NCBI GenBank assembly: GCA_910579175.1 | Contig: CAJTTB010000028.1 | Coordinates: forward strand, 1-16,096 | Source: an uncultured Oscillospiraceae bacterium | GTDB lineage: Bacteria; Bacillota; Clostridia; Oscillospirales; Ruminococcaceae | Reading direction: 5' to 3' | DNA: 16,096 bases | Part shown: positions 1-6,952 of the stretch, piece after piece | Layout of the letters: each line of letters opens with the position of its first letter | How positions within the stretch are numbered: position 1 is the first letter of the stretch | Program-made: the position numbers and the translations under genes | The notes under the pieces: generated by a model | Databases searched by the model: none | What the model was told of the DNA's origin: nothing | Seen by the model: only the letters and a program-made list of their open reading frames with translations

Positions 1-43
1 TTTATCTTTTATTATTCCAATAAATTGAAAAAACACTAAAAAC

Positions 44-81
44 AAAAAGCTGCTGTGGACAAAATCCACAGCAGCTTTTTT
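44..81 (+). terminator. Rho-independent terminator of an off-window upstream gene
   Basis: A perfect 16-bp stem (44-59 pairing with 65-80) closes a 5-base loop and runs into a T tract at 76-81. Because the stem ends are A5/T5, it could also act on the opposite strand. The gene it serves lies before position 1; no coding sequence is visible in 1-43. Confidence 0.9.
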
Positions 82-86
82 AATGA

Positions 87-254
87 CCATTTTATCAAAT
101 CGTTATTATATTTTTCATCATGAGACTGCCAATGTTATGGATAGGTTGTAGAATTATAAAAAATAAAATTTTGTTTTCGTATTTGTCATACTGAAAGGCA
201 ATACTATTTTTATTTAGAAAATTTAAATTATAGATAAATAATAAGGTAAAAAAA
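87..254. other. AT-rich intergenic stretch with no recognisable feature
   Basis: Between the terminator and the promoter of the next gene I see no supported gene, RNA or operator. An antisense open frame crosses this stretch and the start of the next gene, but it has a low-complexity AT-rich composition and no family resemblance. Confidence 0.5.
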
Positions 255-268
255 TTGCATAAACTATC

Positions 269-297
269 TTTAAAAAATGATTTATCTGTGTTATAAT
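269..297 (+). promoter_or_regulatory. Sigma-A type promoter with extended -10 for the wall-binding protein
   Basis: The -10 hexamer TATAAT is at 292-297, preceded by TGT at 289-291 (extended -10). A weak -35, TTTAAA (4 of 6 matches), is at 269-274 with a 17-base spacer. It lies 36 bases before the ATG at 334, and the ribosome binding site AGAAAGG is at 316-322. Assignment rests on consensus matching only. Confidence 0.7.
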
Positions 298-333
298 AAA
301 TAAGTAAAATTTTATAGAAAGGTATGATTCGAT

Positions 334-1356
334 ATGAAGTTTCGTAAATTAAAAGTATTTGCGACAATGATAGCAGCATTAGCAATTGCTGGTTCAACAA
401 CAGTTGCTGCACACTCAAGTATGCCACATAACAATAACTATTCAAATTATTATTATGATTGGGATGATGATGACTGGGAAGACATGTTATACTGGAATCT
501 TATTAAAAATCCTACTCCTGGATGGCATGTCATTGATGATGATTGGTATTATGTAGATCCAGCTACCAATACATTAAAAACTGGTTGGGCGCAAATTAAT
601 GGCAGATGGTACTATTTTGACCGTGAAGGTCAGATGGAAACCGGCTGGGAATGGATCGATGGAGTACATTATTACTTTGCGCCTGATGGAAGTATGCAAA
701 GCGGTGGCAATGGAAACAATACAAATTTAAATGGTCCTACCACTTCTGTCAATTCAGGTTGGGTTCGACATGATGGTAATTGGTATTATATAGACCCAGC
801 AACTGGCACTTATAAGAAAGGTTGGGCACAAATCAATGGTCAATGGTATTATTTTGACCATGATGGTGAAATGGAAACCGGCTGGGAATGGATCGATGGG
901 GTACATTATTACTTTGCGCCTGATGGAAGTATGCAAAGCGGTGGCAATGGAAACAATACAAATTCAACTGGTCCCACCACCTCTGTCAGCTCAGGTTGGC
1001 AACATCAAGGCGATGATTGGTATTATGTAGATCCAACAACAAATACTTATAAAACTGGTTGGGCACAAATCGGTGGTCAATGGTACTATTTTGACCATGA
1101 AGGAGAGATGCAGACCGATTGGGAATATGTGAATGGCAAATATTATTATTTCGCCCCCAATGGCTGTATGCAAACCGGTTGGCAATTTCTCAATGGTAAG
1201 TGGTATCACTTGAATAGTACTGGAGCAATGGATACAGATTGGATCCAACAAAATGGCAAATGGTATTATTGTAATCACAGAGGTGAAATGCAGGTAGGTC
1301 ATCATGTAATCAACAATGTTCCATATAACTTTAATTCCAATGGAGAAATGTTATAA
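334..1356 (+). CDS. Secreted protein made of choline/glucan-binding-type wall-binding repeats
   Basis: This is a 340-residue exported protein. Residues 1-27 form a signal peptide (KFRKLK n-region, hydrophobic ATMIAALAIAG core, likely cleavage after VAA). An acidic stretch DWDDDDWED (42-50) follows. The rest is aromatic-rich repeats of the type GW-x-x-x-x-G-x-W-Y-Y-F-D-x-x-G-x-M, matching the cell-wall/choline-binding repeat family (PF01473-like). A 79-residue super-repeat starts at residues 63, 142 and 221; the third copy diverges and is followed by two or three single repeats. No catalytic domain and no LPXTG anchor are visible, so attachment to wall polymers by the repeats is the likely mode. 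The ATG is supported by AGAAAGG at 316-322. It has its own promoter and terminator, so it is monocistronic. The ligand (choline, glucan or teichoic acid) cannot be read from the sequence. It could be the wall-anchored partner of another surface protein. Confidence 0.88.
   Translation: MKFRKLKVFATMIAALAIAGSTTVAAHSSMPHNNNYSNYYYDWDDDDWEDMLYWNLIKNPTPGWHVIDDDWYYVDPATNTLKTGWAQINGRWYYFDREGQMETGWEWIDGVHYYFAPDGSMQSGGNGNNTNLNGPTTSVNSGWVRHDGNWYYIDPATGTYKKGWAQINGQWYYFDHDGEMETGWEWIDGVHYYFAPDGSMQSGGNGNNTNSTGPTTSVSSGWQHQGDDWYYVDPTTNTYKTGWAQIGGQWYYFDHEGEMQTDWEYVNGKYYYFAPNGCMQTGWQFLNGKWYHLNSTGAMDTDWIQQNGKWYYCNHRGEMQVGHHVINNVPYNFNSNGEML
520..1230 (+). repeat. Three in-frame 237-bp tandem super-repeats within the wall-binding gene
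   Basis: Copies begin at 520, 757 and 994, each corresponding to 79 codons. Within them, 634-727 and 871-964 match at 93 of 94 bases; the only difference is A at 663 against G at 900. The third copy is diverged in its second half. The 93/94 identity includes synonymous positions, pointing to recent duplication or gene conversion. Confidence 0.9.
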
Positions 1357-1373
1357 TTTTAATCTGAAATCGC

Positions 1374-1419
1374 AATTCATCCCCTCCTTCATTGAAGGAG
1401 AGGATGAATTTTAATTTTT
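1374..1419 (+). terminator. Rho-independent terminator of the wall-binding gene
   Basis: A 17-position stem (1374-1390 with 1394-1410), broken by a single C-A mismatch at 1383/1401, closes a 3-base loop and is followed by a T-rich tail (1409-1419). It begins 18 bases after the stop codon. On the opposite strand the hairpin lacks a clear T tract, so it is probably not an efficient terminator for the convergent gene. Confidence 0.88.
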
Positions 1420-1497
1420 AATAGAAATAAATTATTTTTCCTGCTAATAATGATTTTTGTAATATTATAAGTGGCTCATAGAATAAAATAATAGAAA

Positions 1498-2070
1498 TTA
1501 TGGTTCAAGAAAACGCTCAACTTGAACCACATTTCCTCGTAGTTGTTCCAAATAAGAGACAGTACCCAGATTAAGAATCATAGGGTCCACTAATTTGGTA
1601 TCCACATAAAATTCAACAAGATTTCCATTGCTTTCAACATAGCGATTGGTGGGGTCGGTGTGAATATCCATTTTAACATCAGCCAAGATGGCTAAAAATG
1701 AATTCCCATTGTCTAATGTAATCCGATACTTGTCTCCGATAGAAGTTCCATAATAACTGCCTAACGCAATACAGTAATAATCGTCGACTTTGCGCAGACC
1801 ATTTTCATCTGTATAGGATTGTTGTCGAATTTTCCATTGCGCACTAGAGCGGCTGGTAATACAGCGATAATCTGTATAGGCTTTGAAGTTTGTATTGACT
1901 GTTGGGACTTCATAGGAAACTGTTTGAACAATTGGTTCGTCAGATTGTGTCTCTTTTGGTGTAGGGGTCTTTAAAGAAAAGAATGTTTCAACGTTTTCCA
2001 TTGGTGGGGCATTGGTCTGTATTGTGGTGTCATAAGATGATTGGTTGATAGATGAAAATAAAGACGCCAT
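1498..2070 (-). CDS. Probable exported protein of unknown function with a C-terminal conserved domain
   Basis: From the first ATG this is a 190-residue protein. Residues 1-60 are Ser/Thr/Pro-rich and linker-like. From about residue 65 there is a compact domain with features I associate with a conserved hypothetical family of Clostridia: YRCITSRSSAQW near its start, YYCIALGSYYGT-IGDKY in the middle, and an ADVKMDIHTDPTNRY motif followed by NLVEFYVDT. I cannot name a function; a beta-barrel, wall-associated role is a guess. The ATG at 2070 has no ribosome binding site. The frame stays open upstream to a stop at 2128-2130, and an AAGGAAG site (2131-2137) is ideally placed for an ATT codon at 2124. 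Starting there gives 208 residues and adds a signal-peptide-like segment (K, then SIVSTTVLMASLFSSI). Export is therefore likely. The gene is convergent with the wall-binding gene and divergent from ruvC. Confidence 0.72.
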   Translation of the reverse strand: MASLFSSINQSSYDTTIQTNAPPMENVETFFSLKTPTPKETQSDEPIVQTVSYEVPTVNTNFKAYTDYRCITSRSSAQWKIRQQSYTDENGLRKVDDYYCIALGSYYGTSIGDKYRITLDNGNSFLAILADVKMDIHTDPTNRYVESNGNLVEFYVDTKLVDPMILNLGTVSYLEQLRGNVVQVERFLEP

Positions 2071-2130
2071 TAAAACCGTTGTCGAAACAATGGATTTGAT
2101 AGAAATAGAAGAATGTAAGATAATAAGTCA

Positions 2131-2137
2131 CTTCCTT
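2131..2137 (-). promoter_or_regulatory. Ribosome binding site that points to a non-ATG start at 2124
   Basis: Read on the minus strand this is AAGGAAG, a good Shine-Dalgarno match. It lies 60 bases before the first ATG (2070) but only 6 bases before an in-frame ATT (2124-2122). No ATG, GTG or TTG occurs in frame between it and 2070. Confidence 0.5.
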
Positions 2138-2330
2138 GTATTTTCAAATGATATTTGGTGATTGTTTAATATCAGCATTTACAATTTATACCGTTTTATG
2201 CATTTGTATTATAAGGCAGTGAGAAAATATTTTTTGTCATTTTTTGAAGTGACTGTCGTATTCATGAAGATAGATCTTGAAAAATTAAAATAACAGACAT
2301 ATTATATTTACAGTTAAGCTGTCAATTGAT

Positions 2331-2358
2331 TGAAATTGAAAAAAATATATGATATAAT
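2331..2358 (+). promoter_or_regulatory. Strong sigma-A type promoter of the ruvC operon
   Basis: The -35 element TTGAAA (2331-2336, 5 of 6 matches) and a perfect TATAAT (2353-2358) are separated by 16 bases, with TGA directly before the -10 (extended -10). This is the best promoter in the window and lies about 60 bases before the ruvC start. No SOS-type box (GAAC-N4-GTTC) is seen around it. An imperfect palindrome ACAGTTAAGCTGT sits just upstream at 2311-2323. Confidence 0.82.
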
Positions 2359-2419
2359 AATTTCATTTGTGAAAGAAGAAAAAATGTTTTGGTATGGAGG
2401 AAAGGAGTCGACTGAATGT

Positions 2420-2941
2420 ATGAAAATTGTAGGGGTTGATCCAGGTTATGCAATTGTAGGAGTCGGCATCTTGGAGTACCAAAATCCTCGATTTCAAGTC
2501 TTAGATTATGGAGCCATTACAACTCCAGCAGGAATGGACTTTCCAGATCGTCTGCGCATAATTTATGAAGACTTTATCAAGATTTTAGATATGTATCAAC
2601 CCAATCATATTGCAATTGAAAAGCTATTTTTTACAACCAATCAAAAAACTGCGATTGATGTTGCGCAAGCAAGAGGAATTATCTTGTTGGCGGCAAGTCA
2701 GAGAAATGTTGATGTATTTGAATATACTCCACTACAAGTAAAGCAATCTGTTGTGGGATATGGAAAAGCGATAAAAAAACAGGTGATGGAAATGACAACA
2801 CGTATTTTAAACCTAAAAGAAATTCCCAAACCAGATGATGTTGCAGATGCGTTGGCAATCGCTGTTTGCCATGCACATACAATGTCATCAAAGATGAATT
2901 GGATGCGTTTGAAACAATTGCATAGCCAATATCAAAAATAG
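2420..2941 (+). CDS. ruvC: RuvC, Holliday-junction resolvase (crossover junction endonuclease)
   Basis: RuvC nicks opposite strands of a Holliday junction after RuvAB branch migration, finishing recombinational repair. The 173-residue product has the family length. RNase H-fold acidic residues are in place: D7 in MKIVGVDPG, E67 in IAIEKLFF, and D140 and D143 in KPDDVADALAIAVCHAH. A start at 2330 is possible by open frame but would add 30 unrelated residues overlapping the promoter. The ATG at 2420 gives the canonical MKIVGVDPG N-terminus, with AAAGGAG at 2401-2407 upstream. It is the first gene of the operon and lies 28 bases before ruvA. Assignment is firm. Confidence 0.96.
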   Translation: MKIVGVDPGYAIVGVGILEYQNPRFQVLDYGAITTPAGMDFPDRLRIIYEDFIKILDMYQPNHIAIEKLFFTTNQKTAIDVAQARGIILLAASQRNVDVFEYTPLQVKQSVVGYGKAIKKQVMEMTTRILNLKEIPKPDDVADALAIAVCHAHTMSSKMNWMRLKQLHSQYQK

Positions 2942-2969
2942 TCATAAATAGAAAAGGGAATGAATCGTT

Positions 2970-3572
2970 ATGATTTATAGTTTAAATGGAATTTTAAAAG
3001 AAGTATCTCCAAATTTTATTGTAGTAGAAGCGCAAGGAGTGGGCTATGGAGTGAAAACCACTATGACTACCATTTCGCAGCTTCCCCCAATAGAAGAAAA
3101 GGTATTGTTGTACACACATCTTTATGTGAGAGAAGATGCAATAGAATTGTTTGGTTTTGCAACACTTGCGGAAAAAAATTGTTATAAAATGTTGACTACA
3201 GTCAACGGGGTAGGACCGAAGGCGGCATTGTCAATTTTATCGGATAATACACCAGAACAATTTGCATTGTTAGTGGCTTCTGGTGATGCAAAGTCATTGA
3301 CCCGTTCAGCAGGAATTGGAATCAAAGGTGCCCAAAGAATTGTATTGGAACTAAAGGATAAAATATCTAACGAACAGATTAAAGATGGTATCATCAGCGC
3401 CCCAGTCAATCATATCGCAGCTGATAAGAACCATGCTTCTGAAGCGATCAACGCCTTGATGGTATTGGGATTTTCTCAGGCAGAGGCAACCACTGCAATT
3501 ACTGCACAGGATACTTCTGCTTCTGTAGAGGAATTGATTAAATTGGGGCTAAAGGCTCTGGCAGGGAAGTAG
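2970..3572 (+). CDS. ruvA: RuvA, Holliday-junction DNA-binding subunit
   Basis: RuvA tetramers bind the four-way junction and load the RuvB motor. The 200-residue product shows the N-terminal OB-fold (about 1-62) with the acidic pin E55-D56 in REDAIELFGF, which separates DNA strands at the junction centre. Two helix-hairpin-helix motifs follow at 79-90 (NGVGPKAALSIL) and 114-127 (AGIGIKGAQRIVLE). A flexible linker then leads to the C-terminal RuvB-contacting domain (about 152-200). The ATG follows AAAAGGG at 2952-2958. It sits 28 bases after ruvC and 37 before ruvB, the classic ruvCAB order. Confidence 0.96.
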   Translation: MIYSLNGILKEVSPNFIVVEAQGVGYGVKTTMTTISQLPPIEEKVLLYTHLYVREDAIELFGFATLAEKNCYKMLTTVNGVGPKAALSILSDNTPEQFALLVASGDAKSLTRSAGIGIKGAQRIVLELKDKISNEQIKDGIISAPVNHIAADKNHASEAINALMVLGFSQAEATTAITAQDTSASVEELIKLGLKALAGK

Positions 3573-3609
3573 GATACATTCGTAGATAAAAGAAAGGAAT
3601 GGTCGTAAT

Positions 3610-4662
3610 ATGTTTGAACATTCTCACAATGAAATTGACTTTGCAGGCAATTTTGAAAATCGGATGGTTGCACCAGAGTTTTCACAAGAAGATGTTGACG
3701 TGGAGTTTTCACTGCGCCCAAAAAGATTAAATGAATATATTGGTCAAGATAAGGTGAAAGAGAATTTATCTGTTTTTATTCGTGCTGCAAAAGAGAGAAA
3801 TGAATCATTGGATCATGTGTTGTTATATGGTCCTCCCGGATTGGGAAAAACAACATTAGCGGGGATTATAGCCAATGAAATGAATGTCAATATCAGGATT
3901 ACTTCAGGACCTGCAATTGAAAAGCCCGGAGATTTGGCATCACTTTTGACCAGTTTAAGTCAAAATGACGTGTTGTTTATTGATGAAATTCATCGTCTAT
4001 CCCGTTCGATAGAAGAAGTGCTTTACTCTGCAATGGAAGATTTTGCGTTGGATATCATCATTGGAAAGGGACCTGATGCGCGCTCTATTCGCATTGACTT
4101 GCCAAAATTTACTCTGGTGGGAGCAACGACCCGTGCAGGACAATTGACAGCGCCTTTGCGTGATCGTTTTGGAGTGATACTGCGTTTGGAGTTATATAGT
4201 GCCCAACAGCTTTCTCAAATTATTTTAAGAAGTGCGGGCATTTTAGAAATGAATTGTACAGAAGCAGGTGCTTTACAGTTGGCAAAGCGTTCTAGAGGAA
4301 CGCCTAGGGTTGCCAATCGATTGTTAAAGCGGGTGCGAGATTTTGCGCAGGTATTGGGAGATGGTGTGATTGACGAGGAAATTGTAAATCATGCTTTAAG
4401 TCGTTTGGAAATAGATGAATTGGGATTGGATACCAATGACCGAAGAATGTTGACAATCATTATTCGCAATTATAATGGAGGACCTGTTGGCTTGGAAACA
4501 CTGGCAGCAGCAATTGGAGAAGAAGCTGTGACATTAGAAGATGTTTGTGAGCCTTATTTGATGCAGTTGGGATTTTTGTCCCGCACACCAAGGGGTAGAT
4601 GTGTGACTGCTTTGGGATATCAACATCTGGGTTTTGCACCTCAGGAGCAGCCGACATTGTAA
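3610..4662 (+). CDS. ruvB: RuvB, Holliday-junction branch-migration ATPase
   Basis: RuvB hexamers pump DNA through the RuvA-bound junction using ATP. The 350-residue protein has the full AAA+ layout: Walker A GPPGLGKT at 74-81, Walker B with DEIH at 125-128, sensor 1 GATTRAG at 171-177, the LRDRFG segment carrying the arginine finger at 183-188, and the sensor 2 region GTPRVANRLL at 230-239. A winged-helix DNA-binding domain occupies roughly 265-340 and ends with the RTPRGR motif (325-330). An N-terminal extension of about 30 residues before the conserved LRPKRLNEYIGQ is within normal family variation. AGAAAGGA at 3591-3598 supports the start. It is 28 bases before glmM. Confidence 0.97.
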   Translation: MFEHSHNEIDFAGNFENRMVAPEFSQEDVDVEFSLRPKRLNEYIGQDKVKENLSVFIRAAKERNESLDHVLLYGPPGLGKTTLAGIIANEMNVNIRITSGPAIEKPGDLASLLTSLSQNDVLFIDEIHRLSRSIEEVLYSAMEDFALDIIIGKGPDARSIRIDLPKFTLVGATTRAGQLTAPLRDRFGVILRLELYSAQQLSQIILRSAGILEMNCTEAGALQLAKRSRGTPRVANRLLKRVRDFAQVLGDGVIDEEIVNHALSRLEIDELGLDTNDRRMLTIIIRNYNGGPVGLETLAAAIGEEAVTLEDVCEPYLMQLGFLSRTPRGRCVTALGYQHLGFAPQEQPTL

Positions 4663-4690
4663 AATAAATTTAATCAAAAAAGGAGAATGA

Positions 4691-6046
4691 ATGATGGGAA
4701 GATTATTTGGAACAGATGGAGCAAGGGGAATTGCAAATCAAGATTTGACTTGTGAATTGGCTATGAAAATTGGTCGTGCAGCAGCAGCAGTATTAACGCG
4801 TCATAATCCCAAAAAACCAAAAATTGTCATTGCAAAAGACACCAGAATTTCTTCTAGTATGTTAGAAAACGCATTGGTTGCAGGAATCTGTTCTGTAGGG
4901 GTTAATGTAGAGTTATTGGGCGAATTGCCAACACCAGCAGTGGCATGGTTGGTAAATGAGTATAATGCAGATGCTGGAGTAATGATTTCGGCTTCCCACA
5001 ATCCAGCGGAATTCAATGGAATCAAATTGTTTTCCAGTACAGGTTATAAGTTGTCAGACAGTGTGGAAGAAGAAATTGAACGATTGATTTTGGATACACC
5101 AGAAGAAATTACACTTTGTGATCCATTAAAAATTGGAAAGGTATATACGCGAAACTCTTCTTACTTGGATTATATTGACCATGTAAAGGATACCATTGAC
5201 GATGATTTAAGTGGTTTAAATATTGCCATTGACTGTGCAAATGGTTCTGCCAGTCGTACCGCAGAAATTTTATTCTCTCAACTAGGTGCGACACCTCATA
5301 TTCTTCATGCAACTCCAACTGGATTGAATATCAATCGAAAATGTGGCTCTACGCATATGGAAAGTTTGCGCACTTTTATGTTGGAAAATCGCTGTGAACT
5401 TGCAATTGCCTTTGACGGAGACGCAGATCGCTGTTTGTTTTTAGATGAAAATGGTGATTTGGTTGATGGGGATCAAATTATGGCATTGGTGGCAAAGGAT
5501 TTAAAAGATCACCATCGCTTGACCGAAAATACCATTGTGGCGACAGTTATGTCCAATTTTGGAATGCACGCCTTTGCAAAGGAAAACAATATCAACTTGG
5601 TATGTACCAGTGTGGGCGACCGCTATGTATTGGAAGAAATGCTGAAATATGGTTATATCATTGGTGGTGAACAATCTGGGCATATCATTTTTAAAGAGCA
5701 TGCACAAACTGGAGATGGTCAGTTGACCGCAATTCAAGTACTTAACATTTATAAAAATTCTGGAAAGAAAATGTCCGAGTTGGCAAACACCATGAAAAAA
5801 TATCCACAGATATTAGAAAGTGTTTATGCACAGCAAGCGGCAAAAGAAAAATTGGCAACAGATAAGCAAATCAAAGCGATTATCCGTGAAGTCCAAGAAA
5901 AATTGGGAGACGATGGTCGTGTATTGGTGCGCGCTTCTGGCACAGAACCGCTGATCCGTGTGATGTTAGAGGGCAAAAATCAAGAGGAATTAAAAGAATA
6001 TTGTAAACAAATCAAAGATGTGATTGAAAAACAGATTGCCGAATAA
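4691..6046 (+). CDS. glmM: Phosphoglucosamine mutase GlmM
   Basis: GlmM converts glucosamine-6-phosphate to glucosamine-1-phosphate, feeding UDP-GlcNAc for peptidoglycan. The 451-residue product has all four hallmarks of the alpha-D-phosphohexomutase family: the active-site serine loop SASHNP with catalytic S102, the metal-binding DGDADR at 242-247, the sugar-specificity loop GGEQSGH at 325-331, and the phosphate-binding RASGTEP at 414-420. The N-terminus GRLFGTDGARG is typical. Two adjacent ATGs (4691 and 4694) are possible. AGGAG at 4681-4685 is closer to ideal spacing for the second, which would give MGRLFGTDG, so the true protein may be one residue shorter. No glmS-type riboswitch or other leader is visible before it; it depends on the ruv promoter unless an internal promoter exists. 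Confidence 0.97.
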   Translation: MMGRLFGTDGARGIANQDLTCELAMKIGRAAAAVLTRHNPKKPKIVIAKDTRISSSMLENALVAGICSVGVNVELLGELPTPAVAWLVNEYNADAGVMISASHNPAEFNGIKLFSSTGYKLSDSVEEEIERLILDTPEEITLCDPLKIGKVYTRNSSYLDYIDHVKDTIDDDLSGLNIAIDCANGSASRTAEILFSQLGATPHILHATPTGLNINRKCGSTHMESLRTFMLENRCELAIAFDGDADRCLFLDENGDLVDGDQIMALVAKDLKDHHRLTENTIVATVMSNFGMHAFAKENNINLVCTSVGDRYVLEEMLKYGYIIGGEQSGHIIFKEHAQTGDGQLTAIQVLNIYKNSGKKMSELANTMKKYPQILESVYAQQAAKEKLATDKQIKAIIREVQEKLGDDGRVLVRASGTEPLIRVMLEGKNQEELKEYCKQIKDVIEKQIAE

Positions 6047-6067
6047 AAGAAAGGAAAGGACACAAGG

Positions 6068-6937
6068 ATGAGAGTTGCATCTGACTGGCAGGATTACCGT
6101 GTAATAGATACTTCGAATGGGGAAAAATTGGAATATTGGGGGGATACTCTGTTGATACGTCCAGACCCTCAAGTGCTTTGGAATACTGAGCGAAAGAATC
6201 CTCTTTGGAACAAAGCTGCTGCCCGCTATATTCGTTCTAACAAGGGCGGGGGAAGCTGGGAATACCATACAAAAGTGAAAGACAGTTGGGAAATTTCCTA
6301 TCATGATTTGGTATTTCAAATTAAGCCAACTGGATTTAAACACACTGGCTTATTTCCAGAGCAGGCAGTAAATTGGAATTATTTTAGACAAAAGATTCAA
6401 AAAGCGAATCGTCCCATTAAAGTACTGAATTTATTTGCCTATACTGGTGGGGCAACTTTAGCATGTGCAGCAGCAGGTGCACAAGTATGCCATGTGGATT
6501 CCTCAAAAGGCATGGTAAGCTGGGCAAGAGAAAATGCAAAATTATCCGGACTGACAAATGCTCCCATCCGCTGGATTGTAGATGATTGCAAAAAATTTGT
6601 AGAAAGAGAAATTCGCCGACAAAGTCGATATGATGCCATCATTATGGACCCTCCTTCTTATGGGAGAGGTCCTAATGGTGAAATTTGGAAATTAGAAGAA
6701 CAGATTTATGAATTGGTTACCATCTGTAGTCAGGTGCTTTCAGATAATCCATTGTTTTTTGCAATCAATTCCTATACAACAGGAATTTCGATGTCAGTAA
6801 TGGGCTATTTATTGGGTGTCATTGTCAACAAACGATATCAGGGGCATATTTGTACAGATGAAATTGGACTACCTGTGGAAGAAAGTGGATATATTTTGCC
6901 ATGTGGTTCAACTGCACTTTGGGAAGCAATGGAATAA
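6068..6937 (+). CDS. Class I SAM-dependent methyltransferase, rRNA-methyltransferase-like
   Basis: This is a 289-residue Rossmann-fold methyltransferase. Motif I, NLFAYTGGATLACAAAGA, is at 121-138; the acidic end of strand 2 is VDSSKGM at 143-149; motif III is around VDDCKKF (171-177); and the catalytic-type motif DPPSYGRG is at 194-201. These resemble the RlmI/COG1092-type S-adenosylmethionine-dependent methyltransferases acting on 23S rRNA, but the N-terminal PUA domain of RlmI is absent. Residues 1-100 instead form a smaller N-terminal domain (IRPDPQVLW, then GFKHTGLFPEQ) typical of the short relatives. The target base is not readable from sequence. The start is supported by AAGGAAAGG at 6051-6059. 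It lies 21 bases after glmM and 15 before ecfA1. Confidence 0.85.
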   Translation: MRVASDWQDYRVIDTSNGEKLEYWGDTLLIRPDPQVLWNTERKNPLWNKAAARYIRSNKGGGSWEYHTKVKDSWEISYHDLVFQIKPTGFKHTGLFPEQAVNWNYFRQKIQKANRPIKVLNLFAYTGGATLACAAAGAQVCHVDSSKGMVSWARENAKLSGLTNAPIRWIVDDCKKFVEREIRRQSRYDAIIMDPPSYGRGPNGEIWKLEEQIYELVTICSQVLSDNPLFFAINSYTTGISMSVMGYLLGVIVNKRYQGHICTDEIGLPVEESGYILPCGSTALWEAME

Positions 6938-6952
6938 AATGGGGTATCGAAT

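Noticed and set aside
95..445. 116-residue minus-strand open frame over the upstream region
   Set aside because: AT-driven, Leu/Ile/Phe/Asn-rich composition, and it covers the promoter and signal peptide of a well-supported gene.
1374..1410. Bidirectional use of the terminator by the minus-strand gene
   Set aside because: The hairpin is nearly symmetrical, but read on the minus strand it is followed by GCGATTTCAG and not by a T tract.
2208..2240. Minus-strand promoter (TATAAT at 2208-2213, ATGACA at 2235-2240)
   Set aside because: The -10 is perfect, but the only -35-like hexamer is 21 bases away and no TG extension is present, so I could not support it as a promoter.
2330..2419. Longer RuvC beginning at 2330
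   Set aside because: The extra 30 residues overlap the promoter (-10 at 2353-2358) and do not belong to the family; the start at 2420 yields the canonical 173-residue protein with a ribosome site.
4663..4690. Leader or riboswitch ahead of glmM
   Set aside because: Only 28 bases separate ruvB and glmM, holding just a ribosome binding site.
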